A stretch of DNA of 31,805 bases from Cloacimonetes bacterium UBA5284 (GTDB lineage Bacteria; Cloacimonadota; Cloacimonadia; Cloacimonadales; Cloacimonadaceae). Under the pieces are notes generated by a model that was not told the origin of the DNA, did not search any database, and saw nothing but the letters and a program-made list of their open reading frames with translations. Both the position numbers and the translations under genes were made by a program. This document shows, piece after piece, positions 8,842-16,378 of the stretch (position 1 is the first letter of the stretch; each line of letters starts with the position of its first letter). The DNA lies in contig DHSO01000016.1 of assembly GCA_002410505.1 (NCBI GenBank), positions 1-31,805 of the forward strand, read 5' to 3'.

Positions 8842-10245
8842 TCAGTATCTGTAATGATCGGGTTTGTATGGGCCTTCGATGGGCACTCCGAGGTATTCGG
8901 CTTGATTTACTGTGAGATGAGTGAGCTCAACTCCCAGTTTTGTCAGGTGCAGACGTGCCACTTCCTCATCCAGATGTTTGGGCAGAGTATAGACTCCGAT
9001 CTCGTGTTTGTGTTGCCACATCTGCATTTGAGCCAGCACCTGATTTGTGAATGAGCAGCTCATTACAAAAGAGGGATGTCCGGTAGCATTGCCCAGATTT
9101 ACCAATCTGCCTTCAGAAAGCAGTATTATGGCCTTATCGTTTGGAAGTCTGATGAGATCTACCTGGGCCTTGATGTTCTTGCGGATCACTCCGTCCATCT
9201 CGTAGAGTTTGTTTACCTGGATTTCGTTATCGAAATGTCCTATATTGCAGACTATAGCGTTGTTCTTCATCTTCAGCATATGATCTACTCTGATCACGTC
9301 ACAATTTCCGGTAGCGGTTACAAATATGTCGGCATGCTCGACCATATCGTCCAAGTTGCGTACTTCAAAGCCTTCCATGGCAGCCTGTAGAGCGCAGATG
9401 GGATCGATCTCGCTGATTACTACTCTGGCACCAAAGCCACGCATACTTTGGGCGCAGCCTTTGCCCACATCACCATATCCGCAGATCATCACGGTTTTGC
9501 CCGCCACCATCACATCGGTACCGCGTTTGATCCCATCGGCCAGGCTTTCTCTACAACCGTAGAGGTTGTCGAATTTGCTTTTGGTCACGCTGTCATTCAC
9601 ATTTATGGCGGGGAAGAGCAGTTTGCTTTGTTGCATCATCTGATACAAGCGATTCACGCCGGTGGTGGTCTCTTCGCTTACTCCTTTGATGTTAGCAGCA
9701 ATCTTGTGCCAGCGTTGAGGATCTTCTTCCAGGTGTGATATCAGCAATTCCTGTACCAGGCGAAATTCGTGATTATCGCTATCGGCAGTGGGGATCTTGC
9801 CGGTGCCGGCAAAAATCTCTTCCAGGCGGTATCCTTCATGAATCATCAGCGTGGCATCTCCACCGTCGTCCACTATCAGATCACAGGGCGCATCTGGCCA
9901 AGATAGCGCTTGATATGTACACCACCAGTATTCCTGAAGGTTCTCGCCCTTCCAGGCAAACACGGGGACACCGCGCTGTGCCATCGCTGCAGCGGCATGG
10001 TCTTGAGTGCTGAAGATATTGCAACTGGCCCAGCGCACACTGGCGCCCAATTCCAAGAGTGTCTCCATGAGAACTGCGGTTTGGATAGTCATATGCAGGC
10101 TACCGGTTATTCTGGCCCCCTTCAGGGGTTTGCTGGCGCCATAGCGCTCTCTGAGGGCGATCAGTCCCGGCATTTCGATTTCGGCCAGGGCGATCTCTTT
10201 GCGGCCATACTCGGCCAATTCTATATTTGCGATCTTGTAATCCAA
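8842..10245 (-). CDS. ahcY: Adenosylhomocysteinase (S-adenosylhomocysteine hydrolase)
   Basis: The enzyme splits S-adenosylhomocysteine into adenosine and homocysteine with bound NAD, removing the product inhibitor of methyltransferases. Visible family motifs are GSLHMTIQTAVL, SCNIFSTQDHAAAA, the NAD-binding GYGDVGKGCAQSMRGFGA, and the C-terminal DHYRY with its conserved Lys/Tyr. The 467 aa length is normal. The start codon is TTG at 10245, fixed by a good GAGGTG ribosome site four bases upstream. A strong hairpin lies in the leader (10262-10295). It sits 71 bases after pnp and 12 bases before the NusG-like gene. Confidence 0.95.
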   Translation of the reverse strand: MDYKIANIELAEYGRKEIALAEIEMPGLIALRERYGASKPLKGARITGSLHMTIQTAVLMETLLELGASVRWASCNIFSTQDHAAAAMAQRGVPVFAWKGENLQEYWWCTYQALSWPDAPCDLIVDDGGDATLMIHEGYRLEEIFAGTGKIPTADSDNHEFRLVQELLISHLEEDPQRWHKIAANIKGVSEETTTGVNRLYQMMQQSKLLFPAINVNDSVTKSKFDNLYGCRESLADGIKRGTDVMVAGKTVMICGYGDVGKGCAQSMRGFGARVVISEIDPICALQAAMEGFEVRNLDDMVEHADIFVTATGNCDVIRVDHMLKMKNNAIVCNIGHFDNEIQVNKLYEMDGVIRKNIKAQVDLIRLPNDKAIILLSEGRLVNLGNATGHPSFVMSCSFTNQVLAQMQMWQHKHEIGVYTLPKHLDEEVARLHLTKLGVELTHLTVNQAEYLGVPIEGPYKPDHYRY

Positions 10246-10261
10246 ATTTCACCTCTCAATG

Positions 10262-10295
10262 CCGAGGCGCGAAACTTATGCAGAATCGCGCCCGG
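10262..10295 (-). promoter_or_regulatory. Stable hairpin in the ahcY leader
   Basis: GGCGCGA (10266-10272) pairs perfectly with TCGCGCC (10286-10292), and CCG/CGG extends the stem past one bulged base. On the - strand it ends about ten bases before the ahcY ribosome site. No T run follows on either strand, so it is not a simple terminator. It does not show the conserved core of the known S-adenosylhomocysteine riboswitch. It could be a 3' end stabiliser for pnp mRNA or a regulatory leader for ahcY. Confidence 0.45.
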
Positions 10296-10316
10296 TATAT
10301 GTTCTATGTAATTTAT

Positions 10317-12545
10317 CTATCTACGGTTGCGATCTCTACCGCCACCGCCCCTGCGATCACGGTCTCCGCCGCCACGACGATAATCATCTCGTCTGGGAGG
10401 AGCGGGTCTGTCTTTGGGGGCGTTGGGATCGGGTTCAGGATTTCCGGGAATACCTTTCATGGTTAGGGAAAGTTTCCCTTTATCCATACCCAGAGCTTTC
10501 ACTTTCACCACGTCGCCCAGCTTTACCATGTCTTCAGGATGGCCGATGCGGGATGTGTGCATCTGAGATACATGTACCATCCCTTCCTTGGCGCCGCCTA
10601 AGACCTTTACAAATACTCCGTAAGGCTCGATGCGTGTAACGGGGCCTTCAAATTCTTCACCGGGTTCGGGATCGATGGCAATGCCTTTGATGATGGCTTT
10701 GGCTTTGTCGATCGAAGCTTTGTCCGGAGACAGGATTCTCACTGTACCGTCGTCCTGGATGTCGATGCCGACCTGGCAACTTTCGATGATGGATTTTATC
10801 ATCTTTCCGGCCGGTCCTATGATTTCTCCGATCTTATCAGTAGGAACCTTGAAGCTCTCTATTCTGGGAGCTGTGGGAGAAAGGTCTTCTCTGGGTTCTG
10901 CGATACAGGCAGTCATCAGATCAAGGATGTGGAAACGGGCTTTCTTGGCCTTTTCCAGCGCAATGCGCATGATGTCTTTGGTGATGCCTTCGATCTTGAT
11001 ATCCATCTGCATGGCAGTGATACCTTCACGGGTACCGGCGCACTTGAAGTCCATGTCGCCCAGATGATCTTCCAAGCCCATGATGTCTGTGAGAACTACG
11101 TATTTTTCGCCTTCCATTATGAGGCCGTTCGCGATGCCGGCTACAGGAGCTTTGATAGGTACGCCGGCGGCCATCATGGCTAGGCATCCGCTGCAAATTG
11201 AAGCCATCGAAGATGAACCGTTCGATTCCAGAGTATCGGCAACAATGCGAAGGGTATAAGGGAAACGTTCGGAATCTGGCAACACGGCTTTCAAGGCTCG
11301 TTCTGCCAGATTTCCGTGACCGAGTTCGCGCCTGCCAGTGGGGCCCATACGGCCTGCTTCGCCAACGCTGAAAGGCGGGAAATTGTAATGCAGATAGAAG
11401 CTCTTTTTGTACTCTTCTTCCAAAGTATCGATCACCTGTTCATCGCTGCCGCCACCTAAAGTGACTGTGCCCAAAGATTGAGTTTCGCCTCTGGTGAAGA
11501 GGGCAGAACCGTGAACCCGGGGCAGAGTATCTATCTCGCAGGTGATGTCGCGAATATCATCCAAGCCACGACCATCTACGCGGAAATGTTTGTCCAGAAT
11601 GGAGGCGCGCACATAGCGGCGGATGAGTTCGTGGAAAGCTTCTTTGTAGGTCTTTTCGTTTTCGGCGTAGAGCTCTTCACCATCTTCAGTCAGATGTTTT
11701 TCCAACATCTCCGCTTCCAGGGCGTCAAAAGCGTCCTGACGTTCCTGTTTGCCCAAGATAGTGGCGGATTCGGCGATGCGAGCGCCATAGTTGTCTTCCA
11801 TCTTTTGCAGAAGCTCTTGAGGCCATTCTATAAGGCTTACTTCCACTTTCTCTTTGCCGCAAGCGGATACAAAGTCTTCCTGCAGGGCGCATAAGGTCTT
11901 GATGGCTTCATGCCCTGTGTAAACGGCATCCAGCATGGTGTCTTCAGACAATTCGCTGGCGGCAGATTCGATCATCACAACCGATGTGGCACTACCGGCA
12001 ACGGTCAGGTTCATTTTGGATTCGTCGCGTAGCAGTTTTACAGCCGGATTGATCACGAATTCATCGTTGATATAACCGACAGTGAGGCCGGCGATGGGTC
12101 CGTGAAAAGGGATATCCGAAATTGACAATGCCAATGAAGCACCCAATACGCCGAGATTGGCAGGATCCACTTCACCATCGTAAGCCAGGACATTCAGTAC
12201 TACATGAACCTGATTGCGGAATCCCTCCGGAAATAGTGGACGGATAGAGCGGTCAATCACACGGGCTTGCAGGGTGGCATCGGTGGAAGGTTTGGCTTCG
12301 CGTTTAAAAAAGCCTCCGGGTATCTTGCCTGCGGCATACATCTTTTCGATGAAATCTACTGTGAGTGGAAAGAAATCCTGGTTTTCAGAAGCTTCTTTGC
12401 TCATGGTTGCAGTTACTAGAACGGCTGTTTCACCCAATTGCAGATATACACTGCCATTGGCTTGCTTTGCCATTTTGCCAGTTTCGGCAATTAGTTTGCG
12501 GCCGAAGAAATCTATCTCCCGCCGGGTAATGTTAAAATTGTGCAT
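10317..12545 (-). CDS. pnp: Polyribonucleotide nucleotidyltransferase (PNPase)
   Basis: PNPase is a trimeric phosphorolytic 3'-5' exoribonuclease of the degradosome that turns over mRNA. Two RNase PH domains are present: the first in the N-terminal third, the second with FTRGETQSLGTVTLG and the catalytic region around LTDIMGLEDHLGDMDFK. These are followed by a KH domain (GEIIGPAGK, about residue 573) and an S1 domain (about 620-690). A C-terminal Arg/Gly-rich tail ends in repeated RGGG and RDR units. The start at 12545 is preferred over an upstream ATG at 12584 because AAGGAG lies six bases before it, giving 742 aa. The gene follows rpsO, the classical bacterial order, across a long structured leader. 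Confidence 0.95.
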   Translation of the reverse strand: MHNFNITRREIDFFGRKLIAETGKMAKQANGSVYLQLGETAVLVTATMSKEASENQDFFPLTVDFIEKMYAAGKIPGGFFKREAKPSTDATLQARVIDRSIRPLFPEGFRNQVHVVLNVLAYDGEVDPANLGVLGASLALSISDIPFHGPIAGLTVGYINDEFVINPAVKLLRDESKMNLTVAGSATSVVMIESAASELSEDTMLDAVYTGHEAIKTLCALQEDFVSACGKEKVEVSLIEWPQELLQKMEDNYGARIAESATILGKQERQDAFDALEAEMLEKHLTEDGEELYAENEKTYKEAFHELIRRYVRASILDKHFRVDGRGLDDIRDITCEIDTLPRVHGSALFTRGETQSLGTVTLGGGSDEQVIDTLEEEYKKSFYLHYNFPPFSVGEAGRMGPTGRRELGHGNLAERALKAVLPDSERFPYTLRIVADTLESNGSSSMASICSGCLAMMAAGVPIKAPVAGIANGLIMEGEKYVVLTDIMGLEDHLGDMDFKCAGTREGITAMQMDIKIEGITKDIMRIALEKAKKARFHILDLMTACIAEPREDLSPTAPRIESFKVPTDKIGEIIGPAGKMIKSIIESCQVGIDIQDDGTVRILSPDKASIDKAKAIIKGIAIDPEPGEEFEGPVTRIEPYGVFVKVLGGAKEGMVHVSQMHTSRIGHPEDMVKLGDVVKVKALGMDKGKLSLTMKGIPGNPEPDPNAPKDRPAPPRRDDYRRGGGDRDRRGGGGRDRNRR

Positions 12546-12562
12546 TTGTTCTCCTTGATTTA

Positions 12563-12642
12563 TGTGCCCGGGGAGAATAAGCAATAGGCAAAAAGGTGCA
12601 GGCTATCACCCATTTGCTTATTGCTGATTGCTCCCGGGTACA
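12563..12642 (-). promoter_or_regulatory. Long imperfect hairpin in the pnp leader
   Basis: The outer stem pairs 12563-12575 with 12631-12642 (TGTGCCCGGG with CCCGGGTACA, one bulge). A second stem pairs AATAAGCAA (12576-12584) with TTGCTTATT (12614-12622) across an asymmetric eight-base bulge, and an inner GGTG/CACC helix caps it. On the - strand this places a long double-stranded RNA just upstream of the pnp ribosome site. In E. coli a comparable pnp leader stem is cut by RNase III and then degraded by PNPase for autoregulation; the same role here is inference from position and shape. Confidence 0.6.
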
Positions 12643-12657
12643 TTAGTTTGTAGTCCC

Positions 12658-12699
12658 AAAAAAGAAAGTGGTGCCTTGCATGCGCCGGCATCCACTTTC
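12658..12699 (-). terminator. Rho-independent terminator after rpsO
   Basis: Read on the - strand, GAAAGTGG-A-TGCC pairs with GGCA-CCACTTTC (stem arms 12664-12675 and 12687-12699, one bulged base) and is followed by six T (12658-12663). This is a textbook intrinsic terminator 30 bases after the rpsO stop. Read-through would give a rpsO-pnp transcript; otherwise pnp needs its own promoter. Confidence 0.85.
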
Positions 12700-12728
12700 C
12701 ATGATTCTTATTATCTTGGCTGAGTATA

Positions 12729-12998
12729 TTACTTTCTGATGCCAAGCGCTTTGATCAGTTCACGGTAACGGTTGATGTCTTTCCGTTTCAGATAATCAAG
12801 TAAGCGCCTGCGCTGCCCGATCAGTTTCAACAGTCCCCGGCGAGTCGAGAAATCTTTTGAGTGCACTTTGAGGTGCTCGGTGATGTCCTGGATGCGTTTG
12901 GTAAGCATCGCGACTTGCACTTCAGGGGAACCGGTGTCTGATTCATGGAGTTTAAACTCTGCCATGATAGCCGTTTTGGCCTCAGGTGTTAAAGGCAT
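12729..12998 (-). CDS. rpsO: 30S ribosomal protein S15
   Basis: S15 binds 16S rRNA early in assembly of the small-subunit platform. The 89-residue length is exactly that of the family, and the conserved segments HESDTGSPEVQVAMLT, HSKDFSTRRGLLKLIGQRRRLLDYL and the C-terminal RYRELIKALGIRK are present. The start follows GGGAGG. The order rpsO-pnp matches that in many bacteria. A perfect palindrome in its leader (13026-13039) is a candidate regulatory hairpin. Confidence 0.97.
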   Translation of the reverse strand: MPLTPEAKTAIMAEFKLHESDTGSPEVQVAMLTKRIQDITEHLKVHSKDFSTRRGLLKLIGQRRRLLDYLKRKDINRYRELIKALGIRK

Positions 12999-13025
12999 TC
13001 ATCCTCCCAGATGATACGATTTATT

Positions 13026-13039
13026 CAGGCTCTAGCCTG
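13026..13039 (-). promoter_or_regulatory. Palindrome in the rpsO leader
   Basis: CAGGCT and AGCCTG form a perfect six-base-pair inverted repeat with a two-base centre, about 28 bases upstream of the S15 start codon. It could be a DNA operator or part of an S15-binding mRNA leader; S15 represses its own mRNA in several phyla through unrelated structures. Confidence 0.3.
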
Positions 13040-13140
13040 TTGATTGGCAAATTCGCCGTTAGTATTGGGTCATCTTTCTGGAAGGGCATAATCTGTCCAG
13101 CTTTTTTGATAGAATTAAGCGGATGAGACGAAAAAATCAG

Positions 13141-14433
13141 CTACTTGGCAACTATCACTCTTTTGGTTGCGGCAAATCCTGCCCCTTCCACTCTGATCAG
13201 ATAGACTCCATTACTGAGGGCCTTGCCCCCTGCGTCTGATGGACTCCAGGGTAGCTGACCGCTTTGCTTGATCGCGTTGTGCTGTTCCCGTTTCAGCAAC
13301 TGTCCTTTAATGTTGTAGGTGCTGATCTGTAAGGGTGAAGCTTTGGGCAGAGAGTAGTGCAGATCGGCTGTCTGTTTTACCGGATTGGGCCACAAGTTTA
13401 GCCGGATATCCGGCATCTGAGGGCTGTGCGGCACGGATGTATTGACTGAATGCTTGTAGAAAAAATCAAATGAGGGAATATCCTCAGTATTATCACACAT
13501 ATACTGCTCTAAAAGGCCATGGGGGCCGTATCGAAGGTTGTATCCGTAGCCTAAGTCCAATGAAAAGAAGGATACATAGATCCGATCATAATCGGGTTCG
13601 TTCAGCATAGCGTATTCTGCATAGAAGACAACCGGCTCACTCCATTGTCCTTCAGAATTGCGGGTCATCATCGATAATAATTGGATAGGGTAGTCGTCAT
13701 TTAAGTAAAAGATGTCACCAATACCGCATTGTTCCATGAGGTATCCCGGAACATACAGGGCATGCTTTTCAAAGTCCCAGCTCAGCGTGAAGGGCTGGTC
13801 CAACAGATACTCGTAGCTTATGTGTTTTGTGGCTTGCCAATCCAAAGAGTCGGGAGAACTGTAGTGCGTTTCCTCGATCCTGCGTCCCTGAGTGTCCAAA
13901 ATGCACTCAAACTTTGTGTACTTCAGTGGATCATTGTACCTGACCACAGAGGAGACGTGGTGCATATTGTCATCGTAGTAGTGCCAGGCTTTCAGATAAT
14001 AGTCTTCAGGATCCAAAGAGTTTGTAAGGCAATCTTCAAGGTAGTAACCCTGATAATTAATCTTGCTGATGCGGTACTGAGTCATCGAAGGGTAATACCT
14101 GGCCGGGCTTCTGAGGATGAAATAATCCGGAAAGAGTTCTAAATGCCCGTTAAATGGACGTATCTCATCGATCTCAACATCAAAATCAGGACCCTCTTCA
14201 TCGTGACTGTACATATAGCGTAAGCTGTCGATACAGAGTGGGTTGTCCTCCGATGAGTAGTAAACTGAGGATTCATGGCTTGACCAGTCCGGACCTCCAA
14301 GGCTGCCACCGGATGCGGCCCAAGAATAATGATACATGTAGTATATTTCCGGATAGTCCTGTGCCCATCCTGTGCTGATTGCAAGAGTCATGATCAATAG
14401 GCTCAACAGTAGGCATTTGTACTTTGTTTTCAC
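13141..14433 (-). CDS. Secreted protein with C-terminal sorting domain (T9SS-like)
   Basis: The 430-residue product has an N-terminal signal peptide (KTKYKCLLLSLLIMTLAIS, cleavage near GWA-QD). It also has a C-terminal domain of about 87 residues with the hallmarks of Por-secretion/T9SS sorting domains: LNLWPNPVKQTADLHYSLP, ISTYNIKGQLL and NGVYLIRVEG, ending in KRVIVAK. Such domains send proteins through the outer membrane to the surface. The central 300 residues are rich in Tyr, Asp and Ser, as in beta-repeat surface proteins, and have no recognised domain. The start is GTG at 14433, fixed by GGAGG five bases upstream, rather than the ATG at 14475. A candidate promoter is at 14488-14516. Confidence 0.85.
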   Translation of the reverse strand: MKTKYKCLLLSLLIMTLAISTGWAQDYPEIYYMYHYSWAASGGSLGGPDWSSHESSVYYSSEDNPLCIDSLRYMYSHDEEGPDFDVEIDEIRPFNGHLELFPDYFILRSPARYYPSMTQYRISKINYQGYYLEDCLTNSLDPEDYYLKAWHYYDDNMHHVSSVVRYNDPLKYTKFECILDTQGRRIEETHYSSPDSLDWQATKHISYEYLLDQPFTLSWDFEKHALYVPGYLMEQCGIGDIFYLNDDYPIQLLSMMTRNSEGQWSEPVVFYAEYAMLNEPDYDRIYVSFFSLDLGYGYNLRYGPHGLLEQYMCDNTEDIPSFDFFYKHSVNTSVPHSPQMPDIRLNLWPNPVKQTADLHYSLPKASPLQISTYNIKGQLLKREQHNAIKQSGQLPWSPSDAGGKALSNGVYLIRVEGAGFAATKRVIVAK

Positions 14434-14487
14434 AATTCCTCCAGCTGTGGTGTTTTGGATGCTCGGATACAGCATGCACCACGAGGC

Positions 14488-14516
14488 AATATTTCAAGAT
14501 CAAACCGGCGTGTCAA
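14488..14516 (-). promoter_or_regulatory. Candidate promoter of the sorting-domain protein gene
   Basis: On the - strand a perfect TTGACA (14511-14516) is followed after 17 bases by AATATT (14488-14493, 4 of 6 matches to the -10 consensus). The predicted RNA start is about 48 bases before the GTG start codon. Confidence 0.5.
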
Positions 14517-14534
14517 GCAAAAACACGGGTATGT

Positions 14535-15773
14535 CTAGCGATGAAATACAGGCCTATCTCTTTCTGGCTGTTCAGCTGTGATCATGGTCTTCGCTTTCGC
14601 CGCTATATCAAAGAGTTTATAGGCTTCCAGATCAATAGTATCCCAGTCGCGAAGATTCCACACATTGCACAATAATACAAATCCATATTCTGTGATGGGA
14701 TCGTAGAACATCAGGCTGATGTATCCGGCGATGGCTCCGGTGTGCCCATAGCCAAATCCGGGACTGTAAGAAGTGCCCAAGCCATATTCCTGATCGGGAT
14801 ATTGGGAGTGCCTCATTTGGTCCACAACGCTTTGCGGCAGTCCGGCAGCTCCCGTTTGCCATCTTAGCAACCAGGACAACAGATCCTGCGCGTTGGTTAC
14901 TAAATTGCCCTGTCCGAACTCCATAGACATATTGTAAACATCGGCGGGTATAGCATTAGATTCCAGATAAACATAGCCGGGGATTGAGTTTGAAGGCATA
15001 GTATGCGATACATCCAGCGGGAAAGAAGTGGATTCTAAAGAGTTGGGCAAAAGCAAATGGCTGTGTACAAATTGTTCATAGCTTTGCCCGCTCACCCGCT
15101 CAATGATCTCTCCCAACAACATATATCCGGTGTTTGAATAACTATAGGCAGCGCCGGGCTCCCCTGAATAGAGCTGATGTCCTGCCAGCACCGAGATGAT
15201 TTCTTCGATGTTAAAGGCATGCATCGGATCGCTTTCCAGAATGTATTCAAACCAGTTTTGACCGGCGTATGGAGCAGAAACGCTATCCGGGATATCATAG
15301 TTCGTATGGTCATACACTCCGGCTCTGTGTTCCAATAGCATCCTTATCGTAATCTGATTCTTGAAGGGTATGTTAAAATTCGCATTATTGAGTACATATG
15401 GCTCGGAGCGTCCCGGCATAGTATCGGAGATAAAATCGTCGATATCCAGCAGCATATCTTGCTGTAAGAGCATTATGGCTGAGGCGGTAAAGGTTTTGGT
15501 GATGCTGGCGGCGCGGAACATCGAGTTTGCAGACACATTCTCCGGGAGATTCGATTTACATTGGTAGCTACGCCCGGCATGATTGGCGTACAAAAGCAAT
15601 CCGCCTGTTTGCAGATCATTCTCGTCCAGATAGGCATTCCACATGGAATCAATCGTAGTGCGAACGGCTTCTTGCAGCAGTGGATCCCCACTATGCGGAT
15701 CGGTGGGGGATTTATTGCAGGCGGAAAATAACAAAAGTGTGAGATAAAGCGCGAGTGGAATCAATTTCTTCAT
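14535..15773 (-). CDS. Serine hydrolase lipoprotein of the beta-lactamase/PBP4* family
   Basis: This is a class C beta-lactamase-fold hydrolase. The catalytic SxxK is S90-I-T-K93, the YxN motif is Y212-S-N214, and the third motif is H344-T-G346 in GYGHTGAIAG. These suit an esterase, D-amino-acid peptidase or carboxypeptidase at least as well as a true beta-lactamase. A lipoprotein signal peptide with lipobox FSAC places the lipidated Cys at residue 19. The second of two adjacent ATGs is chosen because GGAG lies five bases before it but only two before the first. Length is 412 aa. It has no operon partner: the tmRNA gene lies upstream and a separate promoter serves the gene downstream. Resistance function should not be assumed. 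Confidence 0.85.
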   Translation of the reverse strand: MKKLIPLALYLTLLLFSACNKSPTDPHSGDPLLQEAVRTTIDSMWNAYLDENDLQTGGLLLYANHAGRSYQCKSNLPENVSANSMFRAASITKTFTASAIMLLQQDMLLDIDDFISDTMPGRSEPYVLNNANFNIPFKNQITIRMLLEHRAGVYDHTNYDIPDSVSAPYAGQNWFEYILESDPMHAFNIEEIISVLAGHQLYSGEPGAAYSYSNTGYMLLGEIIERVSGQSYEQFVHSHLLLPNSLESTSFPLDVSHTMPSNSIPGYVYLESNAIPADVYNMSMEFGQGNLVTNAQDLLSWLLRWQTGAAGLPQSVVDQMRHSQYPDQEYGLGTSYSPGFGYGHTGAIAGYISLMFYDPITEYGFVLLCNVWNLRDWDTIDLEAYKLFDIAAKAKTMITAEQPERDRPVFHR

Positions 15774-15838
15774 CATGTCTCCAAAGAACTTTCATGATTA
15801 TCGTGTTAATCAAGCATGCCGGAAACCGGGATCAGACT

Positions 15839-15853
15839 CATATACGGTATATG
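15839..15853. promoter_or_regulatory. Perfect 7-1-7 palindrome upstream of the serine hydrolase gene
   Basis: CATATAC and GTATATG flank a single G, giving a perfect 15-base palindrome 66 bases before the start codon of the serine hydrolase and 23 bases beyond the tmRNA 3' end. This is the size and symmetry of a dimeric repressor site. No regulator in the window is linked to it. Confidence 0.35.
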
Positions 15854-15875
15854 CGGGGCAAAACAGACAAAAATA

Positions 15876-16225
15876 TGGTGGAGGTGGCGGGGATCGAACC
15901 CGCGTCCAAAGAACGGCGCCATAAAGAATCTACATGCTTAGTTGTCTTTGATCTCGGGCATTACGGCAAAGACAATCAGACCCGTAAAGCCCCAGCCGAA
16001 AGTCTTGACACACGCGTATCGGCAATCCACGTATGAGCAGCCATACTGTTATGACGCCCAATCCTTTCCCGATGGCACGGAAAGGTTGACCGTAACCGCA
16101 TTAAGCGGCTAAGAGTAAGTTATCGTTTGCAGTTAATTTGCGTTTGCTACTTGTTGACGGAGTGGATAGCATCTCCGGCATGCATCTCTACCACACTGAT
16201 TCCCTGTCGAAACCATGTCACCCCC
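15876..16225 (-). ncRNA. ssrA: Transfer-messenger RNA (tmRNA)
   Basis: tmRNA rescues stalled ribosomes by trans-translation and tags the unfinished protein for degradation. The 5' end (GGGGGUGACAUGGUUUCGACAGG) and the 3' T-arm (GCGGGUUCGAUCCCCGCC) are unmistakable. The acceptor stem pairs GGGGGUG with CACCUCC (one G-U pair), and CCA is encoded. The tag frame runs from 16130 to 16101 and reads ANDNLLLAA followed by a stop; the resume codon is GCA. The length is 350 nt. The tag is shorter than the E. coli ANDENYALAA but keeps the hydrophobic LAA end recognised by ClpXP-type proteases. The one-piece form is complete. Confidence 0.97.
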
Positions 16226-16251
16226 TATATACTTTTTAAAGATCTTAAGAC

Positions 16252-16279
16252 AGGATAATTTTGCCATCACTTGTGTCAA
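16252..16279 (-). promoter_or_regulatory. Candidate promoter of the tmRNA gene
   Basis: On the - strand a perfect TTGACA (16274-16279) is followed after 16 bases by TATCCT (16252-16257, 4 of 6). Transcription would start about 20 bases before the mature 5' end, consistent with RNase P trimming. Confidence 0.55.
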
Positions 16280-16378
16280 GCAGCTTTTTTTCTCAGCTTA
16301 CAAATACTACCCACCGCACTTGCGATTCCCGCGCTTGTTGTTTAGATTATCTATATCAAAAAGAATATGAGGAACATC

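Noticed and set aside
10246..10316. S-adenosylhomocysteine riboswitch before ahcY
   Set aside because: A strong hairpin is present but the conserved SAH-riboswitch core and pseudoknot sequence are not.
14535..15773. Antibiotic-resistance AmpC beta-lactamase
   Set aside because: Motifs fit the wide serine-hydrolase family; HTG replaces KTG and the protein is a lipoprotein, so resistance is not supported.
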